Positions 39,852 through 52,060 of a DNA stretch of 64,000 nt are shown in pieces. Under the pieces are notes generated by a model. It searched no databases, was not told where the DNA came from, and saw only the letters and a program-made list of their open reading frames with translations. The position numbers were made by a program, and so were the translations under genes. Numbering within the stretch: position 1 is the stretch's first letter; each line of letters starts with the position of its first letter. This DNA is from Albula goreensis (Eukaryota > Chordata > Actinopteri > Albuliformes > Albulidae), in the NCBI GenBank assembly GCA_022829145.1, contig CM040748.1, positions 1,783,501 through 1,847,500 on the forward strand. The letters run 5' to 3'.

Positions 39852-40080
39852 GGCATAGTACTGATGCAAAATCACTGCTTTTGAATCCATAATACGCAGG
39901 AGCGTGTAAAAGGTAAATATCAGATAAGAAGCAAATGTTATAAACTGCCTTATTTTTCTTAGCATATATAAAATGCGATGGGGTTTTGCTGTTGCAGGTT
40001 CTGTATAATTCATGGGATATATTTTTTAAATGAAGTTGTAGGCACGTGGTTGACTCACCGAATGACTGGCGTTTTTGCAG

Positions 40081-40207
40081 GGCTCTTGCGAATGTGATGC
40101 GCCAGCAGGGTCCATGTCCCGGGAGCACCTGGAACGGGAGGACAGCCTGGGCCTGCACGTCCAGCACTACGAGAACATGCAAGGCAGAGCCAAGGCCAAC
40201 AACCTGC
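40081..40207 (+). CDS. shisa9: SHISA9 exon 2, start of cytoplasmic tail, with apparent one-base frame break
   Basis: A 127-base exon between acceptor GTTTTTGCAG and donor GTAAGT. Spliced in phase after exon 1 it continues MSR-ALANVMRQQGPC, the expected tail sequence, as far as about 40117. Beyond that, the expected homology (EHLERED, HVQHYENM, then NNL) is found only in the frame one base earlier (codon starts at 40117, 40120 and so on). Between the last residue matching in the first frame and the conserved VQHYENM there are 41 bases, where the human protein as I recall it has 14 codons (42 bases). One base therefore appears to be missing near 40117-40122, at a CCCGGG run. Taken literally, the annotated frame stays open to the donor but encodes an unrelated tail. 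With one base restored, the exon would be 128 bases and end in phase 1 after NNL, as I expect for the family. A sequencing or assembly slip is the simplest reading. Confidence 0.88.
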
Positions 40208-42247
40208 GTAAGTCACTCCTGCTTCGCTCATCTCATTCTCCTGTTTACAACTTACTGCAGTTTTCTTAACCGAACTCTACAGGCCCAGTGCACATGGCTG
40301 TATGTTTGGTATAAATCGGGTTAGGTGTATGGGCCGTGTAACTTGAGATGGTGCTGAATTGAGCTTCCGCTGTGATATGGCCTTACTAATGACACTGATA
40401 CTGGACATACAGGGCTGAGGAAAGAGTGGCGTGGTTGTGTAAAGAAGCATGTGTTTTAAGAGATTTTGCTTTGATATGTACTGAGTGATATAATTCTCAT
40501 ACAGACAAAGAAAAATGTAGCTTTGATCCTGTGTCATAACCCAATGAAACCAACTTGAATCCTGAACGATCACAATGTTGTGAAGAAATGTGCGACTCTC
40601 TGCAGCTGCGCATTTTACATTTTATTTTAAGAAAGACTCCTTAATGGTACATGAAACAGCCCTCTGAAGGTATCCTGATGTGGGCTTGAGCTGCGCTGCT
40701 TTGCTCACTACTTCATACGCTTCTGCTCGCTTCATCAGATCCTGCGTTGGAGAAACAGGCATGGGGAAGCAGTCTATTTCTGGAGAGTTCCGTGGGTTGG
40801 CGCGGTAGTTAGTCAAATGTATGGTGATCACTTTCCCGGACGAGTAATAACATGGCTGTCTCGTGCTGCTGGAGAATACCAGCATGCATTAACCTCTTTC
40901 AAAGAACATTTCAACATTCTCTTTGGGTTGAACATTTTAGCCTGGTGCCAGCCATGGTCAAATATCCAAAAAGCCCATCTACATGATTTTGTGTCAACTC
41001 AGCAATGTCATTAATGATGTCATAATGAGGGGCTGGGGCCCCGCCCCTGAGTCTCTCTGAGCCAATAAGGTGTATTGCTCTCTCCTGTATAAGGATGTTA
41101 CTGTTTTAAGAAGGGATCAATGAGAATGTATGATAAGTTTGGCAATGTTGCAATGTCGTGCCTTGTAGAGTTTCATAACTGTTGTCATCGCTGCAACATA
41201 TACCCAAGTCTGCACTGAGGTGGTTTTGTGACTGATTCGATCCTCGAAGCTGCTCTTGAAGCCAAAGTTCTGCGTTTACTAGAGACTGTTTTCCAGCGTT
41301 TTGTGTTTTTCACCGTTAAATTAAGACAGATGCACGGTCGGTCAAATCATCGGCTGATTGGTTAATGCATTATGACACGTTTGCGCTGGAAATGCTGTCT
41401 GTGTCATTACAGGCAGAGCGAAGACTACAGTCCAACTTCAGGCATGCAGAAAATCAGTTCTAGTTTTTACTGATGCAAGCAGATGTGCTCTGATTTTTTT
41501 CGCTTTTTTGTTTTCACTGTAAGACTGATATTGAACCCTCAGGCCTTTTATATATATCTGCTTACATTGTTACTTATCAGCCAGGTATAGCGGTAGTGAA
41601 ATTTTGGGCTGAAGCTAAAGAGTCCCAAGGCAAGTAATAAAGTACGGCTGTTTTTAAGCTTTGAAGATGTTTGCTCTGCGAGGGAGCATGTCGTACAGAA
41701 ATGGCTGCCCTCCAGGGCTGGAGACTTCGCGGCGGTGACGCTTTGCTCATTATTTATGTCATTCAGCAATCCAAAGAGACATAGTGAATAATGATTTCCT
41801 CCTGAGGTATTCTATGAATATTTGCTTTTAAATAGTAAAGAAGAGTCCACAGTGTTTGATGTGTATACTATGGAACCTCTGAGATATTGAATGTTGAGTC
41901 TACTGAAACGAAACCAGTCTACTGAACATGGTACAGACCTGGAATTTTTGAATATCAAGCTCTGATGAAAAAAGGAGAGCGTTAAACCAAAATGATGTCA
42001 TGCTTTCAATCTATAAAAAGCATAAAATATCATCAAAATTAGAGACAGGGACATGACTTAGCCTGAGCCAACTTGTTAATTTTCCAAAATGTGTTTTTTA
42101 GTAGAGTGCTAACAAACATGACTAGCCAAAGTGGAAATTAACACCAGTGTTTGGAAAAAACAGATTTATGGGTTAACATCTCAGTAGCTAGCTACATGCA
42201 AAAATAAAAATAAACAAACTAGAAAGAAAATAAATTGAAACTAGCTA

Positions 42248-42296
42248 GATATATAAAAAAAAATATATATATATATATAAATATATAAATAATATT
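42248..42296. repeat. AT dinucleotide-rich patch
   Basis: Alternating TATATATAAA sequence of about 50 bases in SHISA9 intron 2. Confidence 0.7.
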
Positions 42297-43329
42297 GAAT
42301 ACTGTATTATCTTTATTTCCAAAGGCAAACTAAATTGAAACAAACCACACTTGCGCATAGGCCACAATAGTTAATTTCATTACACTTCAAAAGACCTCAG
42401 TTGTAAGTGCTTGCATGTCTTTACTGTTGCACCGTATCACACACTGAATCTAAGAAGGTGCTGTTGAAGAAAGAGTATGAAATTAATCAGAAAGAGCAGC
42501 AGAATCCCCCTCAGGTCCCTCTGGAATCGTCTGCTTCAGATAGTCGTCCTGCTGGACTCGGTATTGGCTCGCACCACAAACGATGGAGACCTTCACTTTT
42601 CCTGTATCATTTAATAAAGTGTTAGATATAAATACTTGGCAAGGCTCTCCAGCATAATCACCCACCTGGGAGTGTAAGAGACACATTTTCTTAATGCTGC
42701 CAATGGCATATTTCAGCTATCTGTCAAGATTATTCATTTCTTTTTAAGTCTTATCTGAAATCTATGTTAGAGTAACAGGACAGCTAATGCAAAAGAGTGC
42801 ATTTTTAAAGTTATACTGTGCTTGTTTTTACGTAATCCAGTCTGTAGCCATTAATCCCTAGCTAACTAATGTGACTAAAATAATCTCTTTGGCAGTTAAC
42901 TGTGGTTACCAAGAAAATTCCATGTTTAATGTATTTCTGGGTGTTGATTTTTTTTCTAATGGATTTTTAATTGCATAAGTTGTTGGGTGGAAGCAAAATG
43001 TGCATTGCCTTTTCCTGGGGAGGTAGGGAGTATTTTCACTGTGTACAAAAATGAAAAATTTGCGAACCCAAGGTAATCCACCAGTCCGAATGGCAGTATT
43101 ACTCACTACACAAATCGTAGAGAAACCCTGCGTGTACAAAAATATAATGAGGAGAGAAAAGCATGTATGTGATGTTGAGCTGTGAGCATGCCATTATCCT
43201 ACAATGCATTTAATGATATGTAATACAGCCAGCCCGGCTTTTTTGGGGCTCTTGGGAAAGCAACATCGTGACGAGGGGCCCACCTTTACTACCACTCAAG
43301 CCCAATTAAGCAAGCAAGGACCCTCCCCA

Positions 43330-43343
43330 CCACTAGGGGGCGC
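43330..43343 (+). promoter_or_regulatory. CTCF-like motif (full consensus match)
   Basis: CCACTAGGGGGCGC matches the CTCF core CCASYAGRKGGCRS at all 14 positions, plus strand, followed by TAAC. It lies 3.1 kb into SHISA9 intron 2. It is the best of three same-facing motifs in the window. Confidence 0.5.
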
Positions 43344-44152
43344 TAACCAGTCATGTATGTTATGGGCTGGTCCTGCTCATTCCTCATTATCCAAAATGAC
43401 TGACTGATAAAATTGCCATGGGGGATCACAAGTTTATGATGTCAATTGATTTTTCTCTACACCAAAGCAAAAATGACATGTTGTGAGGTGTTCTTGTCTG
43501 CAGTCATTTTGTTGCAAGATATGTTAACAGACCCTCTGGGAATTTACATGTTTTCAGCAATTCCATCGCAATTTTTTGCCATGAATTCATTGTGAAACTT
43601 AAGTGCCTCAAAAAGGTTTGTTGCGATGACAAGTAGGACATGAAATAATGAAATATGCATGAGGAAGATGAAAACACAATGTTTAAATGTTTAAAGTGTT
43701 ATTGCTAGTTAATTAGTCATCATTCATTTTCATTGATTCACATAAAATCATAATTGATGCAATATAATTGTTGTATCTGGATTCACTTGGCTGGCAAATA
43801 ACCTAAACATTCATAATGCTAAATGAGCAAAAACGAGCAAGCACACCTGATAAAATAGCAACAATTATACTGCCATTTATAACTAGCAAAAAATATGTTC
43901 AGTCATAAGTGAAATCTAAGCACAAGTGTAGGTCTATAGCTTTATCACAGAATAAACAGTGGACTTGAGCAGAGTAAACGGTGAACATCAAACCATTAGT
44001 AAATATACAAATGACGTGATCTTCCACAACCTTTTCCCATTAAAACCAATTAATTGAAGTACTCCCATGAAAGTGCTTCTGCCAGGCTCGCTGAAGCTGG
44101 CTTGCTTGGAGCTGAAATACTTTTGCAGCTAGTGCAGAATTACCGTGTACTT

Positions 44153-44224
44153 AAATACAGGCATTGACTTAGTGAGCTACAGAATATGTACTGTATACAT
44201 AAATACAGGCATTGACTTAGTGAG
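44153..44224. repeat. 48-bp direct repeat pair
   Basis: AAATACAGGCATTGACTTAG followed by TGAG occurs identically at 44153-44176 and 44201-44224. It is a simple local duplication with no known function. Confidence 0.85.
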
Positions 44225-44239
44225 AAGGGGTAACGCTAC

Positions 44240-44480
44240 AGAACATGGTCAGCGTCTGAGCTGGCTGAAAACGCATCCCTCATATTTGGGCCAACATTGA
44301 TGAATGATAGCGAGCGTGTCATTAAAGAGAGTACAGTAGGCGCTGTTGAAGGCTTACACGCTGTTAAATTGGCATATTGTAATTTATTATGGAATTCTGT
44401 CAATCTGATAAGCCCGAGGCTTCATACGAACCTATTAAATATAATGTATTCATGCTTTACTAAGAATGTGCTTGTAAATA
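44240..44480. promoter_or_regulatory. Candidate conserved non-coding element
   Basis: Unique stretch with the look of a developmental enhancer: GGCATATTGTAATTTATTAT at about 44380 and TTAAATATAATGTATTCATG at about 44440 inside balanced sequence without repeats. This is inference from texture only. Confidence 0.2.
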
Positions 44481-45584
44481 ATGTACAATGCATTCATAAA
44501 GCTCACCCTGTCCTCTGGCGTGACACGTGGCGTAACACTGACATGATACCAAACCTGATATCAAACAACAGCTTTTCTGATGCATGGCTGTGCAAACCCA
44601 TCCAGCATCTACACTGTGCCGTCATTATTCTGCATGCCCTCAGAAATATGATTAAGAATTCTCTTTTTTGGAAGCAAGGTCCTCCACAAACCCTCTTAAT
44701 AACAACACACTGTGGCTGTAAAGCTACTCTTTATTTCAGTTTGTCTGGGAACTGAAATTAATGTGAAGTTAAGGCCTCTGTGGTCTAATTTGTTTTAACT
44801 TCCTTCTTGCCAATATGGCGCAAGTTCCGACGGTCTTTAACCAACCTGACAATGAGTTAATGCAATTGAAATAAACCTATTCTCAAGTATTATTTTGAAA
44901 TGGAGAACTAATAAGACAACTAATTTTCAACCAGTGAACCATGGGAAGGGTGTGAAGCCACTTCATGCTAAAATATTCTAGTCTCATCTCTGTTTTTTTT
45001 TTTTGTTTTTTTTTTTGCAGACAAGCAAAGGAGATATGTTTGACATGCTCTAGCAAGTCTGCAATTTTCACTATGACTGTCAGCCTGTATCTCCCTTAGC
45101 CCTGGTGTGTCTGTTTCAGGTGGAGTGCGGTTATGTGCTGCATAAAGAGTAATATTTATCATACCATATCCATCATAATGTAATCACACTGATTGCTACA
45201 GATGAGTATCTAAATGTGGGTTTGAGGAAGCTGTCTTATAGAGACAGTCTCCGGGTCATGAGCGTCCGACTTCCATAAAGACTATTACATTAAAAATTCA
45301 GTTAAATTCAATGGTTCTTACCAACGAACACACGCACTACTTTGTGACGCTCATGAAAGCATTCGTATTATTGTGTTTTAGATGTTTTAGTGTATTTGGA
45401 AGTGTTCCTTTAGTGTTTTAAATGCATAGAAGGGTCAAATATATACTATATGCTAAGACAAACATTTGACTAACTCACTCTGAATACAAACCAGGTCTCA
45501 GTTCCGATATTCGCAAAGACAGACTTGGCAGCTTGTTCCTGTATTCAGGTGGAATCTGCCCCCCGCACAAAAAGAAATCTCAGA

Positions 45585-45700
45585 GGGTGTCGGGGCGGCT
45601 CACGCAGTAAGACACGTCTCCAGGATGCAGATTTGAGCCCTGTGACTGGACGTCTATGTCCCGGCCATGCCATTCCCAGCTGGAGGTCTGGAGGTCTGCA
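45585..45700 (+). mobile_element. Possible tRNA-headed SINE remnant
   Basis: GGGCGGCTCACGCAGTAAG followed about 40 bases later by GATTTGAGCCC resembles a degenerate A box/B box pair of a tRNA-derived SINE head on the plus strand. The body may run to about 46010 (TCCTCCTGGGTCAAAAGGAG region). No target-site duplication was identified, so the call is tentative. Confidence 0.35.
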
Positions 45701-46479
45701 TTGGCATGGTAACACCTGGTCTTGCCTTTGTTGGGAAAGATATAGGTTAAACCAATTATGTATGTTATTAGTCTCATTGCTCTCCAGGTTGTCTGGGTGC
45801 TTGCAAGTAGAAGAGTTGAATATAATGGAATTATATAATAATCATCTGGCAACACATGTGATAGGTTGTGCATCTGCAGTGTGGAAAGTAGCAAGGACTT
45901 GTTGCCATGTGAATGGGAGGAGTCACATGCTCACGGCCACTTCCTCCTGGGTCAAAAGGAGAGGTTTGGTGTGGATGGTAAATAGTTGTGGGAGGCTAAT
46001 AGAGCTGGGGTAAAAAGGGGTAAAAACTACAAGAAAAAGGAAATCTCATAAACCAGGACCTCCATAGTGTGGTCACACTTCCTTCAATCTGCCTGGCCGT
46101 ATAACATGAATGACTAATATAAACATCTTTATGTTGGTCTGAAGGTATCGGATGAATATGGTATTTTACATGTTTTGGCATCAGATTTCAACCACCCGCC
46201 TGTCACTTTGGCTAAGCAGGGTGTGAACAAACACATGTGTGCTCAAAGTGAGACGCCTTCTGCTGAACACCCATGGGAACTGGTTTACTTTATCAGCCAA
46301 ACATTCATAAATAGAACAGGAAAGGGATCCAACAGCACAACAGTTAGGAGTGTTTGGTTTATTTAAAGATCAGCCATTTATCTATACATATGGAAGCAAG
46401 GGGGTAAGAAAAGAAAATATGGAATTTAAGGAAAATATAACGTAATGCCGGTTAAAAGATTGTGGTTGAATCATGGAGC

Positions 46480-47030
46480 CCTGAACATGTGAGCGGTTTC
46501 TCCCAGACTCCTCCTTCAGCGGGGGCTTACGGCAGACCCAACGCCCCGGGGAACCTTTGGCTTTGAGATGATAGCCCAGGAATCCTCAACTTTAATTCCC
46601 CTCATGAAGGACTTACTCCTTTATTATCAGCGGGGCCCGCAGGGCGGGGAGCGGGCAGGGCGGCCTGGCTGGATTGATTTATCTGCGCCCTGTATGGACG
46701 GGAATTACAGATGGAGACGGTGGGGGTGGGGGCGAAGGGCTTGCCTCGTGTGAGAAAAGCTTTCCACAATTAGGGGCTTGTCAGTCCAGGCATTGTGTGG
46801 CGGGGGGAGCTGGGGGAGGGCAGGGCAGCGGGAGACAAAGGCCCCGTGGATCTCGGTGGGCAGACGGGCACCGCGCCAGCAGCCAGGTAATCTCACCCTT
46901 TGTGCTGGCTCCTCCGCACAAGGCACTGTCCCTCATTCCGTCGGATCAAAATGACTCCGGGGCGCCTTTGAGATCCACCGAGTTATCGAACAAAAGGGGC
47001 CCCGTCGCCAGCTCCATGCTTACTTAACCT
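46480..47030. promoter_or_regulatory. Candidate GC-rich conserved non-coding element
   Basis: Repeat-free block in SHISA9 intron 2, clearly more GC-rich than its surroundings, with homeodomain-like cores (AACTTTAATTCCC, TTTATTATCAGCGG) next to CG-rich segments. It resembles a vertebrate enhancer in composition. Conservation has not been tested. Confidence 0.22.
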
Positions 47031-47859
47031 TGGGTGAGATTAGGCTTTTGTGTGCCAAAGTGAAGGCTTTTCAGCTGTCAGAGGAGGCAGAGGATTTTTC
47101 CATCAGTAATGCAGGTCATCGCAACTGTAGCTCTGAATGTTTCATTAAATCATAAGTAATGTGTTTTTCAGGGCGTACACGCACACGCATTGGATATTAA
47201 AATAATATTTTCTCACATATGGAAATCAGTCAGAGGAATCCTTAATACCAAATGTACTTGCTGAGAAAAATATATTTAGCATTTTGTCAAAATGATATAA
47301 CTGAGTCGAATCCTTACCGTATTATTGAAATTGATACTAAGGAAATTTTCCGATTTGGAAGAGTGAAATTTGTGATTAAGCCCTAATTAAGCACATTAAA
47401 TCCACAAAATGCAAAGTATTTGTTTTAGAAAACCATAGAAATGGCCTCCACAAAACTTCACAACTTGTTCCCATCATCTGACTCAAACCCAGCAGCAGTG
47501 GTTAGACCGTAGCAATGCTACCTTAGCTAATCCATTTCACAGATTTTTCAAGCTTCACCTACAATCATTTATTTATTTCCTTCTCTTGCATAAGAAAGTA
47601 ATGAGGCCAAAGGAGAGAACCATGTGACCGCAGTCTGAAACACACCTATCTCTGCTGGAGTCCTCTGGACTTCAAAGGCACAGCCCGGTGCGAGCCTCAG
47701 AGCTACGAGGTGAATAAACTGCGAGAAGATGCTGACAGCTCTTCACGGCTCCACCACCATCAGGAGATTCAATCTTTTCATCAAAGGGTGAAGTGGACCT
47801 CTTGGGAGGCATTTTCCCTGCTGTGAGTTAAAAAAATGGACTAACACAGAACAGGAGGC

Positions 47860-48060
47860 TGTGGGAACGTCTCTTCACTTCTCTCCAGAGAGGAAAGAAA
47901 TTTCTGATGAACCAGCAATTTTCCAGCTGCTTAGAATGGCAAATTACAGCTCCCCGTTCCCCCAGGAGCACAGGGTAGTAAACAGTGAATTCACCTTTAA
48001 CATTCGTAATGGAAATACAATGAGCGTTAATCATGTATCTGTCTCGCAGGGCTAGACAGG
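47860..48060. promoter_or_regulatory. Candidate conserved non-coding element
   Basis: Unique, balanced sequence with GGCAAATTACAGCTCC and GAGCGTTAATCATG cores and no repeats. This is an enhancer-like texture call only. Confidence 0.18.
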
Positions 48061-48202
48061 TTTATTCAACAGGATCTCATGTTCAACACGTATGAAAATG
48101 GTAATCAAACAACATTAATGGTAATCAAACATCAGGTTTTACAGAAACTTACTGGATCAGAGAATGAGATTGGAAGGTATACCTGAGCTGTGAGCTGCAG
48201 TC

Positions 48203-48284
48203 CACCTGCAGCCGGCTGATTGCACCTGCACCCCTCTCACCTGAGCTTGTGCTTACAGATACCACCTGTCCACCTGTCCACCTG
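48203..48284. promoter_or_regulatory. Cluster of six CACCTG E-boxes
   Basis: CACCTG occurs at 48203, 48223, 48238, 48263, 48271 and 48279; the last three are in a short tandem CCACCTGT repeat. This is the high-affinity word for ZEB/SNAI repressors and class I bHLH factors. It lies in SHISA9 intron 2. Function is inferred from motif density only. Confidence 0.35.
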
Positions 48285-51200
48285 TCCACACCTCATTAAT
48301 GGCAGCACAACACATTGCACCTCACCTTCGTTTTAAGATGCTGTACATTAATCTGATTTATTCAATCCTGTACCTCTTAGACGGTAAGGTTACCAGTTTT
48401 GCCTGCTTCATCAAATATAATATAATCGTGGATGTTATCCTTTATCCAGATTTCACATTTGGTCCCCTGTTCAACAAAAACTGTGAAGTGTAGAATCATA
48501 GAAACTCTGGTGTGTGAATATGTTACAGATGCTACTTGCAGTAATGAGGAACACTGATTCTACTTACAGAGTGGCACATTGTAAGACAGAACTCAGTTGT
48601 AAGATGTAAATCTGTTGCTCACCATTGCTAGTCACCGACCGGCTGAGTCATGCCACAGAAATGCTTAATGGGAGCGCTGGAAAAGCTTGTTTAAAAACAT
48701 ACTAGAGCAGAGTTCAAATCCAGAACATGGCGGACTGTGAGTGGAAGTCATCTTCCTTGTTAGCACAGGTATCTGTCAGGTTGAAGTTGAGATGATGTTG
48801 GTTTATAGAAACCCATTTCCTCTATGAAGGAGAAAATGAGAAAATGACTATTTGCAGTTTCTAAATGTTCTTTCTTTATATTTTAACAGATGTATCATCA
48901 ATATGAGTTAGCACCTGGGTGACCGCACAATTTAAAGACCCCGACTGTGAAGATTAACCTTAACAGACTCATGCGGTCCATGAGGGAAATCCTAATAGAT
49001 GAATGTCTTATCCCTTCTTTTCTTCTCTTCCCTTGGAGTACTCCGTCATTTGTAGGTCATTATCATTACATTCTCCATCAAGTTAGTGAGGCATGGACAA
49101 GGAATGTGTGTCCTCTGGGAAGTCATTTTAAACCTGGAGCGGTTTCCTTTCTTTGATAGCCCAGCGGCTAAGCTACCTAGCCGGAGCTTGGAGGACTGAC
49201 AAACACTGCCTGTGTAAACAAAGGCTCTTACACATGGAGGTGGAGGATAATCTACTGTTCCTCTATGGGTGATGTAAGGGCTAGTTATACATTGCCATAC
49301 AGGGCTACTGTTTATAAATTAATACTCAATACTGGTCTTTATTGGGCCAGGATTTGTTTCTAGCCTATGCCGCACGCCACTGTATAAAAGGCCTGTCCTC
49401 CAGCTTCACCAGCTAAGAGCCCTTGTTTGTAAACGTGTCTATTGCATGTATTCCTTATGGACGTTTTTCAGTGATTGATCAAATGTTTTGATGCCTCTGA
49501 AAGCAAACCCCTCTATGAGAATCTCAGTGAGCATACTTAGCGAGAGAGGTTAACATCTGGGTACGTAGCAGATTTCCTCTCTGTAATTACAACGTTTGTT
49601 AAGGACACAAACACTGACTGTGCTGACTTCAGAGTGCACTGCGAGGATCCAAACGGCTGCAGACTCCTGCACCTTCATCTCATCAACCTTTAAAATATAC
49701 CCGTGATTTCAGACAGCTTCTGAGAATCTGAAACACCAGATCAGATCAGCACACCTCTTTATGGTCTCCTAAGAATAATTTATTAAAAACTTTTTAAATA
49801 CAAATTATGTGCACTGCAGAAGCTGCTCGTTAGCTTTACATAAATATTTGGAAAAAAAAATGTTTCATAAGGCATAATTGGTTTTACCTGTTGGTAATGA
49901 ATTCTAATATAATTCATAAACAAAGTAAACAGAAACAGGTTGAGGTTAATGAGAGGTATGTCTGTTTCCAGCTCATCAGTCATTATGAGCGCACCGGTAA
50001 GAGTTCCCAGAACAGCAGACCAAAATATCTGACACTGCTCTGACAGTATATGAAATGGGGAAATAGTAAAGCTTTTGTAATTTCTGTACACTTTTACCAC
50101 AGAATCCAAATCTTTGATAAACTGCACTTCAAATCAGTCAGTGTATTTGTTATGCCCTGAAGGGCTGAGAAACCCGCGCTACTCTGCTGCGTATATTTAA
50201 AGGGGGCCAGTTTACCCTGTTCTTCATGGCCCTGAACCAATGAAATCCCTGTTGGGATGGTGATCAGATACCGCCTTTCAAGTCATTTTGAAAATGTTCA
50301 CACATTTTTTAATTCAGGACGGATGAAAATACCCCCATCTCAAAGCCCCGGCTTCAAAGCTGGAAGAGGCAGACAGCGAGAGAGATGGTTGTGTCAGAGA
50401 AGACGCAAGATGATGAGCGATACAATGTCAACATACTAAATACTCCTCAACTGACAGGCCGACTTAAGCGGGCAGATTAGATCTACCTTTAAACAAGAGA
50501 AGCCGTGTCATAACCTGCAGCACGCTCCAGCTATAGATCACACGACAGCTTCTGCTGAAACTTAATCATGCAAATACAAAAAAAGCCTCAAACTAGAAGT
50601 AATCAGGTGTCATCGTCCCCGGATTCGATTGTAGGCTTCGTAAGGACGGCTGGGTCACAAACGAACAAAATTAATCACGCAAGGAAGAGCAATGTCTGCA
50701 AACGTTAAAAACTCTCTAAACGCAAATTGTATTATTTTACTGCTAATTGTTTTTATGGGGGTTACTACGTAATGTCCATCTTACCTCTGAATAACACAGT
50801 TAAAGTACCGATCCATATGATAAACAGATGAATGTGCCTCCACACTTCTCTGGTGTTTAATAGCAATGAAATACTGTTGTGTTTGTGTAACGTTTTTCAG
50901 AATTATCCTGCAAAGACATGGGATCTCTGCATGGTAGGTGTGAATGATGAAAGCGACAGGGGAATGAAACTTTGCACTCGTAAATGAAAAGGTGCGTCCC
51001 GAAGAGGACGCTACCCACACAAATGGCAGTGGGGTGTGCCAGGCTGGAGGGGGCGTAGCTGTGCCAAAGAGCACGGGAAGGGAAGGCCGTGCCACCGCTG
51101 GGGTACCCCAGCTGAAACGCATTAAGGCGTGTGTCACAGGAGTCTGGCAGAGTGACGGCGGATGGCCCCAGCATGGTACGCCTAATGTGATTGTTTTATA

Positions 51201-51821
51201 TCGGGTCACACGCAGAGTCCTGCTCTGACTGACTCACCACCGCTCCACTGGAGCGCGCAGGTATTTCAGTCCTTCCTGCCAGCAGTTACACCTGGAAGGC
51301 TTCGGATTTAAGGATACCTTTTTTCGTCTTATTGTTTGTCCTGTCCTTCCTCTCAGTTTTAAGCAGCAGAAAGATATTTGTTTTTACTTTGAACTCATGT
51401 GGATTTGCATAAAGGGATTATGACATCATAATTCCAGTATAGTACACATACTGATGGAAACATTACATCACTAAGTGACTGTCAATGAAAGATTATGGAT
51501 ATACACTCATTTCTGTCATCAAAATGCAGATGTGGTTATCATACAAACAAGTAGAAATGTTGGGTATAATGCACATAAAATTACTTTTTGAGTTTTAGAA
51601 AATGCAGTTTTGTTGTTATGGAGGACGCTTGCTCCGTGGTCCTTACTGAGACCTGCCGCTGAATAAAAGCTGAGCTGTGTTTGCTGAACGGCCTCATGTT
51701 GTGGATGGATAGAGATGCATAAGAGCGCAGATGCATGTGAAAGCAGATGAATCATTTTCCTGACCCAGCATGGCAGTGATTCAGCCTATGGCTGGCTGTG
51801 GGAAAGGAAAAACAGCAGAAA

Positions 51822-52060
51822 ACTACATTACACTTACATTTCAGCCATTTCATTACACTTACATTTCAGCCATTTTGCAGAAACTTTTATCCAGAGTGAC
51901 TTCCAACCTCATGCTTTTACATGCTATCCATTTTTACGATGAGATATTTACCGAGGCACTCTGCTGAGGAGATCAACGGTTGTGCCATAGATGGGAATTA
52001 AACCTACAACTACTGCATGGCAAGGCTAGAGCCCTAACTGTTGTACTAAACCTCCACCCC
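51822..52060 (-). mobile_element. tRNA-derived SINE, degenerate, minus orientation
   Basis: Read on the minus strand, the head at about 52055-51975 contains TTTAGTACAACAGTTAGG and GTAGGTTTAATTCCC, a decayed B box (GGTTCRANTCC type). The tail at about 51905-51865 reads GTCACTCTGGATAAAAGTTT then CTGCAAAATGG, the conserved tail seen widely in fish. The tail-side motif TTACACTTACATTTCAGCCA is duplicated at about 51829 and 51853. This is an old, inactive copy and the better of the two in the window. Confidence 0.55.

Larger units (their letters stand above)
34800..40080 (+). other. SHISA9 intron 1 (5.3 kb)
   Basis: Intron with GTAGGT donor and GTTTTTGCAG acceptor, interrupting the arginine codon after MS (phase 2). 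It contains an uninterrupted 28-T run at 37381-37408 and the 40-bp array at 39541-39851. The rest is unique AT-rich sequence without a recognisable exon. Confidence 0.85.

Noticed and set aside
42407-42686. Overlapping 67-72 codon frames on both strands
   Set aside because: No recognisable domain and no splice context; lengths expected by chance.
45525-46013. 162-codon plus-strand frame
   Set aside because: It overlaps a probable SINE remnant and the translation has no family likeness.
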